Assembly: GCF_029870595.1 (NCBI RefSeq)
Contig: NZ_JAPDIR010000018.1
Span: 36,607 to 100,606 of the forward strand
DNA from: Sphingomonas sp. CBMAI 2297
GTDB taxonomy: Bacteria; Pseudomonadota; Alphaproteobacteria; Sphingomonadales; Sphingomonadaceae
Direction: 5' to 3'
DNA: 64,000 bases
Part shown: positions 35,180 to 44,986 of the stretch, piece after piece
Numbering within the stretch: the stretch's first letter is position 1
How the letters are laid out: the number at the start of each line of letters is the position of its first letter
Notes under the pieces: model-generated
Told to the model about the DNA's origin: nothing
What the model saw: the letters and a program-made list of their open reading frames with translations, nothing else
The model's database searches: none
Translations under genes and position numbers: made by a program

Positions 35180-36618
35180 AGCTGCATCCCGCATTGATGG
35201 GCGCGGCCCTGCTCTCGGGCTGCACCGTCGGCCCGGCCTTCACGCCGCCCGCCGCGCCGTCCAGCTCGGGCTATACCCCGGTCGCGCCGCTTGCGGCGAT
35301 ACCCGCCACGGCAAGCACGCCCGGCGAGACGCTCGCGATGGGCGCGGCATTGCCGGCGCGCTGGTGGACGCAATTCGGCAGCCCGGCATTGGACCGCCTG
35401 GTCGACATGGCGCTGGCCGCGAACACCGATGTCGCGATTGCCGACGCCAATCTGCGACAGGCGCGCGCCCAGGCGGCGGCGGTCGCCGGAAGCCGCCTGC
35501 CCGAAGCCGATATCGGCTATCAGGCATCACGCACCCGCGCGTCGGAATCCCTCTCCGATCCGCTGTCGGAGCCGGGTGTCTTCCTCTACGGCCTCCACAC
35601 CACGACGTTGAACATTTCCTATCCGCTCGACCTGTTCGGCGGAACGAAGCGGCGGATCGAATCCGCCCGCGCGACGGCCGACGCCACTGCCTTCCGGCTC
35701 GAGGCCGCCAGGGCGGCCGTGGCGGCCAACACCGTCCTTGCCGTGATCGAGGAAGCGGCGCTGCGCGAGAAGATCGCGGCCACCGAGGCCAGCATCAAGG
35801 CCAGCCGCGAAGTGCTGACCCTGCTCCGCGTCCAGCAGGACGCCGGCGCCATCGGCAAGGCGGACGTCGCGGCCCAGGTCGCCGCGCTGGCCCAGGTCGA
35901 AGGGACCCTGCCGGCCCTGACCAAGGCGCTGGGCCATCAACAGGCGGCGCTGTCGATCCTGCTCGGGCGCGAGCCCGCCGAGCCCCTGCCGGCCACGCCC
36001 GATCTGGACGCGCTGGTGCTGCCCCCGACCCTGCCCGTCTCGCTGCCGTCCCTGCTGGTCCGGCAGCGCCCCGATGTGCGCGCCGCCGAAGCGTCGCTGC
36101 ACGCGGCGAGCGCCGATGTCGGCGTCGCGATCGCCGCGCGCCTGCCGTCGATCAGCCTTAGCGCGTCGGCGGGCGGCCAGGCGACGCGCTTCGGCGACAT
36201 GTTCAAGGGCGGCAACCCCTTCTGGTCGCTGATCGGCGGGATCACCCAGCCCCTCTTCCACGGCGGCGCGCTCCGGCAGCAGCAAAAGGCGGCCGAGGCG
36301 GCGTTCGACGGAGCGAAGGCGCAATATCGCGCCGCGGTGCTCGGCGCGTTCGGCGACGTCGCCGACGCCCTCACCGCGCTCCATGCCGACGCGGCCGCCC
36401 TGGCCGCGGCCGAGAAGGCGGACGGCGCGGCGGCCGAGAATCTGGGATATCTCGACTATCAGCTCCGCCTGGGCCAGGTCGGCACGCTCGCTCTCCTCAA
36501 CGCGACCGCGACCCGAAGCCAGACCGTCATCGCCCTTGTCGACGCCCGCGCCGCCCGGTTCAGCGACGTGGCGGCGCTGTACCTCGCGCTCGGCGGCGAC
36601 ACCGGGCAGGCGCGATAG
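35176..36618 (+). CDS. NodT-family outer-membrane efflux lipoprotein
   Basis: A 480-residue TolC-like channel. The GTG start overlaps the permease stop. The signal ends in a lipobox (LLSGC) giving an acylated N-terminus. Two repeats of the outer-membrane factor domain are visible, including YPLDLFGGTKRRIESARATA and the RQRPDVRAAEASLHAASADV helix typical of NodT proteins. It completes the tripartite pump with the two preceding genes. Confidence 0.92.
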   Translation: MKLHPALMGAALLSGCTVGPAFTPPAAPSSSGYTPVAPLAAIPATASTPGETLAMGAALPARWWTQFGSPALDRLVDMALAANTDVAIADANLRQARAQAAAVAGSRLPEADIGYQASRTRASESLSDPLSEPGVFLYGLHTTTLNISYPLDLFGGTKRRIESARATADATAFRLEAARAAVAANTVLAVIEEAALREKIAATEASIKASREVLTLLRVQQDAGAIGKADVAAQVAALAQVEGTLPALTKALGHQQAALSILLGREPAEPLPATPDLDALVLPPTLPVSLPSLLVRQRPDVRAAEASLHAASADVGVAIAARLPSISLSASAGGQATRFGDMFKGGNPFWSLIGGITQPLFHGGALRQQQKAAEAAFDGAKAQYRAAVLGAFGDVADALTALHADAAALAAAEKADGAAAENLGYLDYQLRLGQVGTLALLNATATRSQTVIALVDARAARFSDVAALYLALGGDTGQAR

Positions 36619-36630
36619 GAGGATGGCGCG

Positions 36631-37344
36631 ATGGGTGGCGTGATCGGCGCGATAAGCGGAAAGTTCGTGATCGCGGCGGCGGGGCTGCTGGTCTCCGCTT
36701 CGATCGAGGGACACAGGCTGCGGGCCGGCATCGACCCGGCTTCCGAAACCTCGGTCGTGAGCCCGGGCGCCGCGGACCAGGTCGACAAGGGCCAGCGCCC
36801 GCATGGCCCCGGCGGCGTGCTGCAGCGCGGCCGCCCGATGACGATCGCCCTGTCGGGCGGCACCTTTCCCGTCGATGCCCTTGCCGTCGCGTCCTCGCCG
36901 CTGGAGCCCGGCATCGATTTCCGCATCGGCCGGGATATTTTCGAGAACCATGTCTTCGACCTGGATTTCCCGAGCCGCCGGATCCGGATGGTGCTGCCTG
37001 CCGAATATGGCCGCGCGACCCGCTGGCTGATCCCGGTCGATCTCTCACCCGGCCCGGACGGAAGCTGGACCTTCCCGGCCAGCATCGGCGGCAAACCGGT
37101 TTCGACGGCGCTGCGACTGTCCGATCCGCGCGGCGCCAGGGCGAGCCCCTCGCTATCGCCGGGCGGCGCGCCGCTTGCGATCGGCATGGGCACGACGACC
37201 CTCTCGGTCTCCGACATCGTGCGCACGGCCGCGCCCGATGCGGGGCCCATGGTCACCCTTGGCATCGGCGCCTTTGCGGGCCGTCACATCGTTCTCGACC
37301 TGCCGCACCGGCTGTTGTGGATCGATCCGCGTATCCGGGATTGA
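36631..37344 (+). CDS. Degenerate retropepsin-like aspartyl protease-fold protein
   Basis: A 237-residue protein, ATG behind GGAGGA, 12 bases after the NodT gene. It has two similar halves that look like retropepsin folds: ASIEGHRLRAGIDPASETSV ... IGRDIFENHVFDLDFPSRRI, and ASIGGKPVSTALRLSDPRGA ... LGIGAFAGRHIVLDLPHRLL. In active proteins of this kind the first strand carries DTG. Here the sites read IDPAS and LSDPR, so catalytic residues appear lost. The hydrophobic N-terminus may export it. A binding or chaperone role for the pump is conceivable; no function is shown. Confidence 0.6.
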   Translation: MGGVIGAISGKFVIAAAGLLVSASIEGHRLRAGIDPASETSVVSPGAADQVDKGQRPHGPGGVLQRGRPMTIALSGGTFPVDALAVASSPLEPGIDFRIGRDIFENHVFDLDFPSRRIRMVLPAEYGRATRWLIPVDLSPGPDGSWTFPASIGGKPVSTALRLSDPRGARASPSLSPGGAPLAIGMGTTTLSVSDIVRTAAPDAGPMVTLGIGAFAGRHIVLDLPHRLLWIDPRIRD

Positions 37345-37373
37345 GCGTCAGCCCATGGGACCGCCGCTTCGGC

Positions 37374-37751
37374 TCAGAGGCAGCGGGGATCCCGGACGGG
37401 CGCGTCGCCGCCCCGGGTGAGCCAGCGGCCGTCGGGCGCCTGGTACTTCTCGCCCGGCGCGGTGCGGGCGATCAGGTTGCAGCCGGTGACGAACGCCATC
37501 TGCTCCACCGTCGAGCTCGCCGCCGCCTGCTGCGTATATTGGCGCTTCCGCTGGATGTTGATGTTGTTCACCATCGCCTGGAGCTCGGCCGTCGGGCTGC
37601 CGACGATGCCGAGATAGCCGTCGGGCTGCTCGCCGACGAGCCCGGCCTGGCGGGCTGCCTGATAGGCGGGGTCCCGCTGCGCGGAGGCAGGCGCGACCAT
37701 GGCCGCCGCGAGCGCCGCCGCCAGGCCGAAAGTGGAAAGCAAGTTGCGCAT
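37374..37751 (-). CDS. ydbL: YdbL family protein (DUF1318)
   Basis: A 125-residue periplasmic protein with a signal peptide (MRNLLSTFGLAAALAAAMVAPASA-Q). The family segment ARQAGLVGEQPDGYLGIVG is followed by VNNINIQRKRQYTQQAA. The start overlaps the YnbE stop (TGATG). In Escherichia coli YdbL works with YdbH and YnbE in the intermembrane phospholipid bridge. Last gene of the ydbH-ynbE-ydbL operon; an extra 30 or so residues follow the core. Confidence 0.88.
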   Translation of the reverse strand: MRNLLSTFGLAAALAAAMVAPASAQRDPAYQAARQAGLVGEQPDGYLGIVGSPTAELQAMVNNINIQRKRQYTQQAAASSTVEQMAFVTGCNLIARTAPGEKYQAPDGRWLTRGGDAPVRDPRCL

Positions 37752-37975
37752 CAGAATATCCCCGGATTGTCCTGAATGATGGCCTTCGCCTTGTTGTCGA
37801 GACGATAGACCACTTCCTGGGTGATCGAAATGTTGAGGTTGATGACGATCGGCTTGTCGGGCGCCGTCACGTTCACGCAGCCGCCGGCGAGCGCCACCGG
37901 TGCCACGCCGAGATAGCCGAGCCAGTGCGGCAACACCTGTGTCACGCTTCGAAGCTGCATATTCTTGCCTTTCAT
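37751..37975 (-). CDS. ynbE: YnbE-like outer-membrane lipoprotein
   Basis: A 74-residue lipoprotein. The lipobox is VALAGGC with the acylated Cys near residue 33, then VNVTAPDKPIVINLNISITQ, the YnbE beta-augmentation segment, and VVYRLDNKAKAIIQDNP. It overlaps both neighbours: ATGA with ydbH and TGATG with ydbL. An internal ATG at 37960 gives a signal peptide of more usual length. In E. coli YnbE stacks on the C-terminus of YdbH to reach the outer membrane. Confidence 0.9.
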   Translation of the reverse strand: MKGKNMQLRSVTQVLPHWLGYLGVAPVALAGGCVNVTAPDKPIVINLNISITQEVVYRLDNKAKAIIQDNPGIF

Positions 37976-40900
37976 GGGACAGGGGCGCTTTCTCGGGGCT
38001 GAACGGCGGGCCTGGCGCCCTCCTGTGCACGATTCTGCTCCTCGATCAATGACCGCAGGTTGCGCTCGATGAGGCGCCGGGGATCGTACCAGGACTGGAC
38101 GGAGTCCAGCAGCTGGCGGAAGGGCGCGCTGATCCGCACGTTGAACACGAAGGGCAGCCGCGCCAGCCGGCGGATCAGGAAATTCGATCTGGTGCCCTGG
38201 CCCTGGCTCACGCCCGAAAAGCCGATGTCCGTGATCATCTCCCCGGCCAGCGGGCCGTTCATCCGGATGGTGAGGTTCTTGTAGTTCAGCGATTTCAGCG
38301 CTTGGAACGCCATGTTGCCCCAGAAGCCGACATCCTGCCGCGAGACCTCGCCGACATAGGCGATGTGCCCGCCGGTCCGGGCGTGGAGCTCGCCGCCTTC
38401 GATCCGGCCGCCCTTCGCGTCGAAGATCATCGGCAGCGTGCCGTCGAACGTGCCGGTGGCATCCAGATTGTCGAAGGCCATTTCCTTCAGGAACAGCGCC
38501 GCGTCGGCACCCTTCACATGGAAGGTCAGCCGCCGCTCGCCCGCCACGTCGAAATCGAGGACGGTGGGGTCCAGGACGAGCTCGCCGCCCGCAAAGGGCC
38601 AGCGCGCGCCCTCCACCCGCACGCGGCGGCTGTCGAGCAGCTGGTAGCGCAGCACGCCGCCGCGCACCGGAACGCCGGGATTGATCTCGGCGACATTGGC
38701 CGCCTGCCCCGGCGCGCTGCGCAGGTTGAGCAGGTCGGTGAAGTCGAGCTGCGTCGTGAGGCCCTGCACCGGGCCGAAGTCCGCGGCCAGATCGACATTG
38801 GTTGCCGTGAAATGGCCGGTGCTGGCGACCGTGTCGCCCGACCAGCCGAACCGCCCGGTGCCGGCGATCAGCCCGTTCACATCGGCGATCACGCCAAAGG
38901 TGAGCGGCGTGAGATCCCTGGGCTGAAGGCCGTCGACATGGAAGCGGATGCCGGGCACGTCGAGCAGCGCCTGCCCTTCCCCGCGGGCCAGGTCATGCGT
39001 GATCTTCACCGTTGCCACGGGCAACTGGCGCTTGGGGCTGACCAGCCCGGCCTGCGCATCGATCTTGCCGTCGCTGAGGCGCAGGGTGGCGTCCGGTGCC
39101 GCCAGCGGCTCGAAACGCGGCGTGGCCTCCGCATCGGCAAGGGTGAAGCCGCCCCGCAGCAAGAGGTCGCCACCTTCGACCCGCCAGCTGCCCTTGCCCT
39201 CCGAGAGCTGCAGCGGCACCGCGCCGATCTGGCCGCCAAGCGCGTCGAAATCCCCGCTCAGGCCCGAGCGGAAGCTGCCGCGCAGCTGGCCGATATCGAG
39301 ACGCGTCGGTCGCTCGCCCCCCAGGCGCGCCGCGGCCTTGGTGACGGTGAAACGGCTGGTGGCCAGGTCGAGCTGCGCGGCTTCCGCCGCAAGGCGCAGG
39401 GCGCCGTCCCCCATCCTGCCCTTCAGCTCCGGCTGCGCGACCCGAATGCCGCCGGCGAGCCCATCCGGCCCCCATCGGACCATTGCCGGCCCGAGCGGGC
39501 ACAGCTGGAGGCGATTGCCGTCCAGGACGGCGCCGGCCGCGGAGACGCGCGAGAAGCCGACCGGGCCGCACCCCGGGTTCACCGCGAGCATCCGCGCGTC
39601 CCAGCGCACGAGGAGCGGCATCGACAGCCCGTCGACGCGCCCGCCGCTTACCGGCCCCGACAGGATCATCGCGGTCCGCATTTCGCCGGCCGTGCCGCGC
39701 ATGCTGAAATCGAGGCTGGAGAGCTCCAGCCGGGCGCCGCCGGCCGCATAGGGCCGGACGAACCCGGTGCCGCGCAGTTCCGGGCTTCCCGGCCGGCGCG
39801 ACAGCCGCACGATCGCATCCGGCAGCCCGCCGCCGCCAATCGACAGCTGCCCCGCGAGATCGATCCCGCCATCGCGCAGATCGAGCCCGAGGCCCGTGCC
39901 CTGGCCGAAATGCAATCGTGCGCCCGAGCGCGCGGCAAGGTCCAGGCGCCGAAAGCGCAGCGCTCTCCGATCGACGCCCATCGCGAGCTCGAGCGCCGCG
40001 GTGCCACCGAAGCCGCGGCCGGCCGCGCCCATTGCTCGCGCGAGCTGCCGGACCAGGGGCGCGGCCGGCGAACCCTGTCCGGCATCTTCATAGCCCGCGA
40101 CCCTGCCGAGCAGGGAGGGCGGCAGCGCCGCTCCCTCCAGAGCGACCTCGCCCTGGAACCCCATGGTTCCGCCGAAGGTGTAGCGGCCGGTCATCGCCGC
40201 CGAGCCCGCGCTGATTTCGCTGGCGGCAAGCGCCCCGGAACGGAGCGCGACACTGCCCTCCGTCCGCGCCCGACCCCCATCGAAATCGATGCTGCCACGC
40301 AGGCGGTTCAACCGGCCGAGGGACGAGCCCATGGCTTCCACGCCCAGGTCAGCGCTGCCCTTCCAGCGCGCCAGCGATGCTTCCAGCGCGGCCCGCACAT
40401 CGATGCGGAGCTGCGTCGCGCGCGTGTCCGCACAAGCGACCCGCGCTGCCTGGGCCGGGCCGTCGAGGCGCGGCGCCCCGTGCCGGATGCGCAGCTGCAT
40501 GCTGGCCGCAACGCCGTCCAGGGCGCAGTCCGCGATGCGCAGGCGCGTGGAGTCGGCGCGCAGCGTGCCGGCAAAGCCATCGGCCAGCATCCCCTTGCCG
40601 CTCAGGCCGAGCACGACCAGCCCGCCGCCACTGTCGAGCCGGAGCTGCGCATCGGCGACATCCACGATCAGGCGGGGCAGCGCGAACGGCTTGCCGGAGG
40701 GCGGCGGCAGCAGCCGGTCCAGCGATCCCAGCGACAGCGCGCCGTTCACGATCCGGCCCTTGGCCCGGACCTTGCCGGCCTTTGCCACCAGCACCTCCGC
40801 GCGCCAGGGATAGAGCGAGGTACGCAGCTCGATCCAGTCCGCGACGAGGTCCGGGTCGCGCGGATCGCCGATCGACACGTTGACCAGCCGTTGCCGCCAG

Positions 40901-41169
40901 GGCGACAGCTGCTCGATCTCATAGCGGGCCGGGACCCCGCGCCTGGCCAGCTCGCGATCGACGAAGCCGCGCGCGATCGTGCGGCGTTGCAGCCAGGCCG
41001 CCACCCCGACCATGACCAGGAGGACCAGCAGGCCGATGGCGACGCGGCCCCAGCGCCACGCCGCGCGCGGCGCGATCGCTCGCGCCTTTCCCGCGCCCGC
41101 CTCTTCGTCACCAGGATCCACGCCCGCTCCAGCCAACAAGCGCCCAACCGGTCGCGGCGCCGCTATCAC
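37972..41169 (-). CDS. ydbH: YdbH, AsmA-like intermembrane bridge protein
   Basis: A 1065-residue protein starting at GTG 41169. One N-terminal membrane helix (VAIGLLVLLVMVGVAAWL) is followed by a very long periplasmic beta-rich domain of the AsmA-like type, ending with the conserved GGHIAYVGEVSRQDVGFWGN, LKSLNYKNLTIRMNGPLAGE and FNVRISAPFRQLLDS. It forms a groove that carries phospholipid between inner and outer membranes, redundantly with TamB and YhdP in enteric bacteria. Its stop overlaps ynbE by ATGA, so the three partners are made together. Confidence 0.9.
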   Translation of the reverse strand: MIAAPRPVGRLLAGAGVDPGDEEAGAGKARAIAPRAAWRWGRVAIGLLVLLVMVGVAAWLQRRTIARGFVDRELARRGVPARYEIEQLSPWRQRLVNVSIGDPRDPDLVADWIELRTSLYPWRAEVLVAKAGKVRAKGRIVNGALSLGSLDRLLPPPSGKPFALPRLIVDVADAQLRLDSGGGLVVLGLSGKGMLADGFAGTLRADSTRLRIADCALDGVAASMQLRIRHGAPRLDGPAQAARVACADTRATQLRIDVRAALEASLARWKGSADLGVEAMGSSLGRLNRLRGSIDFDGGRARTEGSVALRSGALAASEISAGSAAMTGRYTFGGTMGFQGEVALEGAALPPSLLGRVAGYEDAGQGSPAAPLVRQLARAMGAAGRGFGGTAALELAMGVDRRALRFRRLDLAARSGARLHFGQGTGLGLDLRDGGIDLAGQLSIGGGGLPDAIVRLSRRPGSPELRGTGFVRPYAAGGARLELSSLDFSMRGTAGEMRTAMILSGPVSGGRVDGLSMPLLVRWDARMLAVNPGCGPVGFSRVSAAGAVLDGNRLQLCPLGPAMVRWGPDGLAGGIRVAQPELKGRMGDGALRLAAEAAQLDLATSRFTVTKAAARLGGERPTRLDIGQLRGSFRSGLSGDFDALGGQIGAVPLQLSEGKGSWRVEGGDLLLRGGFTLADAEATPRFEPLAAPDATLRLSDGKIDAQAGLVSPKRQLPVATVKITHDLARGEGQALLDVPGIRFHVDGLQPRDLTPLTFGVIADVNGLIAGTGRFGWSGDTVASTGHFTATNVDLAADFGPVQGLTTQLDFTDLLNLRSAPGQAANVAEINPGVPVRGGVLRYQLLDSRRVRVEGARWPFAGGELVLDPTVLDFDVAGERRLTFHVKGADAALFLKEMAFDNLDATGTFDGTLPMIFDAKGGRIEGGELHARTGGHIAYVGEVSRQDVGFWGNMAFQALKSLNYKNLTIRMNGPLAGEMITDIGFSGVSQGQGTRSNFLIRRLARLPFVFNVRISAPFRQLLDSVQSWYDPRRLIERNLRSLIEEQNRAQEGARPAVQPRESAPVP

Positions 41170-41227
41170 CTAGAGTATTTTCATCCCCCAAAGGTTCCGT
41201 CAAAGGCAAGCGGCGGTGGACGGCGCG

Positions 41228-43378
41228 TCAGAAATTATATCTGAGCGTCGCCCGCGCGTTTCGCGGCTCGCCATAGACGAAGCCGGGGAACCAGCTGTTG
41301 CCGCTGTAGAAGGTCCGGTCGAACAGATTGTCGACATTGAGCTGGAGCGACAGCTGCCGGGTCAGCTCGTAGCGCGCCATCAGGTTGACGATGGCATAGG
41401 CAGGCTGGCCGATCGGCTCGACGATGCCCGTGCCGGGATTCTGCGCGGTGACCGGCGGCCGGCTCTCCCATTTCAGCGCCCCGCCCAGGCTCAGCCCGTC
41501 CAGCGCGTCGGCAAAGGCGTATTTGGTCGCCAGGTTGAACGCCCGGCGCGGCTGATGGGCGAGCACGTCGACGCCCTGGGCATCCTTCGCGCTATAGTCG
41601 CTCCAGCCCAGGCTGAGATCCCATTGCCGCGTCACCTTGCCGACGATCTCGATCTCATAGCCCTTGGCGACCGTTCCCGTCGCCCCGCGATAGGCCGGGT
41701 TGGAGGTGCCGGGCACGAACTGCCCCGGATCGGGCACGGCGAGATTGCCCTGCTCGATGCGATATACGGCGGCGGTCGCCAGCAGCTTGCCGCCCAGCAG
41801 CAGCGCCTTCAGGCCGGCCTCGTAATTCTTGCCTTCGAGGGGATTGAGCAGGCGCCCGTTGCGGTCGCGGACATTGCCCTGCGGCTTGAAGATCTTGGTG
41901 TAGCTCGCATAGGCGGACAGGTTGCTGGTGATGTCGAGCACCAGGCCCGCATAGGGAGTGAGCACGCCCTTGTAGGTCAGCCGATAGGCCGGGCTCGTCC
42001 CCGCCGCCTCCTCGTTGCGCCGGAAATAGCTCAGCCGCCCGCCGCCGATGAGCTTGAGCGGCCCGAACAGCGCGATCCGCGTCGTGGCGAAGAGCGCCGC
42101 CTGGGTAGTGGAGCCCCGGCTGGAGACGTAGCGCGGCCCCCAGGCCGGCTGGGCGAGCGTCCCGTCCCAATGGTTGAAATCGGCGATGGGATCCATCGCG
42201 ATCGGATCGCGGTTGGACCATCCGTCGGTGAGGCGGTTCACCATGGCGCCGACGGCCAGGTCATGCTCGCCGCCCAGCAGCGAGAACGGGCCGCTGGCCT
42301 GGATGCTGCCGTTCCACTGCTCGGGATCGGCCTTGAACCAATAGGCCGAGGTCGCCATGCCGGCGCCGGTCACCCGGTCGGGCATGCCGTCGAGCCAGAG
42401 CAGCCGCGATTCCTCCAGCCCCTTGTGATAGCCGAGATCGCCGCGAATGCTCCATTTGCCGCCCAGATCATGCGTGAGCGTGGCGAAACCCGAGATCTCG
42501 GTGGTGTTCCAAAAGCCCCAGTCGGTGCCGGTGGTCTTGGAGCGCGGCCAGCGGGTCCGCGTGCCGTCGGTATACCAATAGGGCAGCTGCGCCCACATCA
42601 CCCCGTCGCGATCGTCGCGCTGATAGCTGCCGCCGATCGACAGCTTGGTGCGCGGGCCGAGATCGGCGTCGACCACGCCGTAGAGGACGAGGCCCTTCTT
42701 CTCCTCGCGATCGACGAAACCGTCCTGCCGATAGGCCTGGGCGACGGCGCGCACGCGCACCGCCCCCGCGGCGTCGAGCGGCGACTGCACGTCCAGGGTC
42801 GCGGCGAAACGGTTCCACGACGCGGCCTCCAGGCTGACCTGGCCGGAAAAGGCATCGGCATCGGCATGCTTGCGGATCAGGTTGACGACCGCCGAGGGAT
42901 CCCCCGCTCCGTGCATCAGGCCCGCCGCGCCGCGCACCAGGTCCACGCGCTGATAGATCGCGGTGCTCGTCTCGCCGAAGCCGACATTGCCATTGGCGAA
43001 GGGCGCGCCGTCGAGCTGGAAATTCTGGACCTCGAAGCCCCGCGCGGAGATCGCGCTGCGGCCGCGATCGATGTCCTTCTTGGAAATGCCGACGGCGAAG
43101 TCGAGCGCGTCGTTGATCGAGATCAGCGCCTGGTCGTCGATCTGCTGCCGAGTGATGACGCTGATCGTCTGCGGCGTCTCGATCGGCGTGAGATGCAGGC
43201 CGGTGGCGGTGGTCGGCTGGTCGCTCCGGCCATAGCCCGTGACGACGATGCCCTCGCTCGTCTCCTCCTCCGCCCCCGCCGCCGCGCCCGGCTGCGATGC
43301 CTGCTGCGCGTGAAGCGATGCCGGCACGAGCGTTACGGCAGAGCCGGCCAGCAGCAAATGAAACGAACGGCGCATCAT
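41228..43378 (-). CDS. TonB-dependent siderophore receptor
   Basis: About 716 residues from ATG 43378 (or 43375, better spaced from GGGGACG). The signal peptide ends SLHA-Q. A TonB-box-like EGIVVTGYG is followed by a plug typical of ferric-siderophore receptors of the FpvA/FhuE group: ATGLHLTPIETPQTISVITR, FQLDGAPFANGN and VRGAAGLMHGAGDPSAVVNL. The barrel ends in LRYNF. No FecR-like signalling domain is present at the N-terminus. Stands alone: ydbH follows 59 bases downstream and no siderophore synthesis genes adjoin. Confidence 0.9.
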   Translation of the reverse strand: MMRRSFHLLLAGSAVTLVPASLHAQQASQPGAAAGAEEETSEGIVVTGYGRSDQPTTATGLHLTPIETPQTISVITRQQIDDQALISINDALDFAVGISKKDIDRGRSAISARGFEVQNFQLDGAPFANGNVGFGETSTAIYQRVDLVRGAAGLMHGAGDPSAVVNLIRKHADADAFSGQVSLEAASWNRFAATLDVQSPLDAAGAVRVRAVAQAYRQDGFVDREEKKGLVLYGVVDADLGPRTKLSIGGSYQRDDRDGVMWAQLPYWYTDGTRTRWPRSKTTGTDWGFWNTTEISGFATLTHDLGGKWSIRGDLGYHKGLEESRLLWLDGMPDRVTGAGMATSAYWFKADPEQWNGSIQASGPFSLLGGEHDLAVGAMVNRLTDGWSNRDPIAMDPIADFNHWDGTLAQPAWGPRYVSSRGSTTQAALFATTRIALFGPLKLIGGGRLSYFRRNEEAAGTSPAYRLTYKGVLTPYAGLVLDITSNLSAYASYTKIFKPQGNVRDRNGRLLNPLEGKNYEAGLKALLLGGKLLATAAVYRIEQGNLAVPDPGQFVPGTSNPAYRGATGTVAKGYEIEIVGKVTRQWDLSLGWSDYSAKDAQGVDVLAHQPRRAFNLATKYAFADALDGLSLGGALKWESRPPVTAQNPGTGIVEPIGQPAYAIVNLMARYELTRQLSLQLNVDNLFDRTFYSGNSWFPGFVYGEPRNARATLRYNF

Positions 43379-43641
43379 CGTCCCCCTTTTTGTCTTTCGC
43401 CGCGCCTCTCCCTTCCCCCTTCCCGGACGCAGCCGCGATCGCTCCCGCCGGCAGGGAGCCGCCGCCAGGCGGATCGGCCCTTTCCGGGAGATGGAGCGAG
43501 CATGGCCCGTTCGCGAGGACGGAAGCGATGATTCGCGTTCCCGATGCCGCGCCACTAATGCGATTAATTAGCAATTGCAAATCCGCCGGTGCCGAACCGG
43601 CGCGACCTTATCCGGGAAGCGTCACCGCGCGCCGGCCCGCC

Positions 43642-44721
43642 TCACGACCACAGGGCCCGCAGCCGGGCCATGAAATCATCGTCCCAAGTGGGGGAGAAGG
43701 CATTGGTGGCAAAGGCGAAACCGCAGGCCTCCACCGGGTCGAGCGCGAGATAGGCGAAGCAGCTGCCCGTGGAGCCGGCATGCCAGAGCCGCAGCCGCCC
43801 GTCCGAGGGCCGCTCGACGCACCAGCCGAGCGCATAGTTCCAGTCGACTCCCGGCTCGGGGTTGCAGCCGACCGGGCGATAGAGCGTCCCCAGCACCCCC
43901 GCCTGCGCCATCGGATCGGCGAGCAGGCGCAGATGCGCCGCGCCATACCGGGCGAGATCGGCGATCCGGCCATGGACGTCGCCCGATGGACGGACGATGT
44001 CCAGATCGTCGACCGCCCGCCTGCCCGGCTTCAGCGCCACCCATTTCTCGCCCCATAGCGCGTGCCGGTGCTCGACCGGCTGCGTGCCGTCCTGGGGCGG
44101 CCGGTCGAACCCCGCGCCGCGCAGGTCGAGCGGATCCAGCACGTGCCGGCGCATCAGGGTGCGATATGCCTCGCCGGTCGCGGCAACGGCAATCGCCCCG
44201 GCAAGGCCATAGCCGAGATTGGAATATCGGAAATCGCCATCCCGCTGTGGCCGCGGCGCGCGCAACGCGTTGCCGAGCAGCCGCGCGGACGTCCGCCCCG
44301 GATTGCCGCCCAGGAGCAGATATCGCACCAGACCCGGCCGCGACGGATCGGCGGGCAGACCCGCACGGTGCGCGAGCAGATCCAGCAGAGTCACGTCCTG
44401 GAGCGCGCTGGCCCGCGCATCGGGCATCGCGGCCAGCCCCTCGCCCACGGTCATGTCCCAGCGCAGCACGCCCGCCTCGACCAGGCGCGCGATCATCAGG
44501 CTGGTCATGGATTTGCCGATCGAGCCATAGTGCCACACATCGTCGATCGTCGCGGCCGTCCCGCCGGCCTGGCGAAGGCCGCACACCGCCGTGACGGCCT
44601 CTTCGTGCGCGCCGAAAACGGCGCATGCCGCCGCGGGCAGATCGAAGGCGTCGCGGAACTGCCCCAGCCGCGCCGCTATCGGATGCGACGATGTCCGGAC
44701 TGGCTCGGATGACGATGGCAT
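43642..44721 (-). CDS. Serine hydrolase, class C beta-lactamase fold
   Basis: A 359-residue protein with S-x-x-K in YGSIGKSMTSLM, the Tyr motif in FRYSNLGYGLAGAI and HAGSTGS in place of KTG. These are the marks of the beta-lactamase/DD-peptidase/esterase EstB family. No obvious signal peptide, so probably cytosolic; an esterase or peptidase on a small D-amino-acid or lactone substrate is as likely as beta-lactam hydrolysis. Divergent from the autotransporter hydrolase at 44987. Confidence 0.85.
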   Translation of the reverse strand: MPSSSEPVRTSSHPIAARLGQFRDAFDLPAAACAVFGAHEEAVTAVCGLRQAGGTAATIDDVWHYGSIGKSMTSLMIARLVEAGVLRWDMTVGEGLAAMPDARASALQDVTLLDLLAHRAGLPADPSRPGLVRYLLLGGNPGRTSARLLGNALRAPRPQRDGDFRYSNLGYGLAGAIAVAATGEAYRTLMRRHVLDPLDLRGAGFDRPPQDGTQPVEHRHALWGEKWVALKPGRRAVDDLDIVRPSGDVHGRIADLARYGAAHLRLLADPMAQAGVLGTLYRPVGCNPEPGVDWNYALGWCVERPSDGRLRLWHAGSTGSCFAYLALDPVEACGFAFATNAFSPTWDDDFMARLRALWS

Positions 44722-44802
44722 GGCAGCTTTCCTGATCGTGAAGGCGATCGCCGGGGCGACCGCGCGGCGAGTCGCCGCCCGTCGGATTGATCATCCTCCA
44801 TT

Positions 44803-44824
44803 GCGTGGAGAATGCGTGGAGCAT
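44803..44824. promoter_or_regulatory. Tandem 11-bp repeats between divergent hydrolase genes
   Basis: GCGTGGAGAAT followed by GCGTGGAGCAT, two adjacent 11-bp direct repeats in the 265-base interval between the two divergent serine-hydrolase genes. Fits an OmpR-type half-site pair; the regulator at 47408 is the nearest candidate. Seen in sequence; role inferred. Confidence 0.4.
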
Positions 44825-44986
44825 CTGCGAAGCCGATGCGAAGGCGCGGCCGCGCGTTGCCCTTCCCTTCTTCGCCGGCCCCCATGCCCGCGCGGGACTT
44901 CGCCTGCACGGAGTCTCCACATCCCCTAGCCGCCGCCTGCACGATCCTCCGCCACCGGCCCGCCACGATCTCATGGAGAAGCGGCG

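Noticed and set aside
31625..35194. A 1189-codon open frame on the minus strand
   Set aside because: Antisense to the RND permease and adaptor, with a composition-driven His/Asp/Arg-rich translation and no recognisable family.
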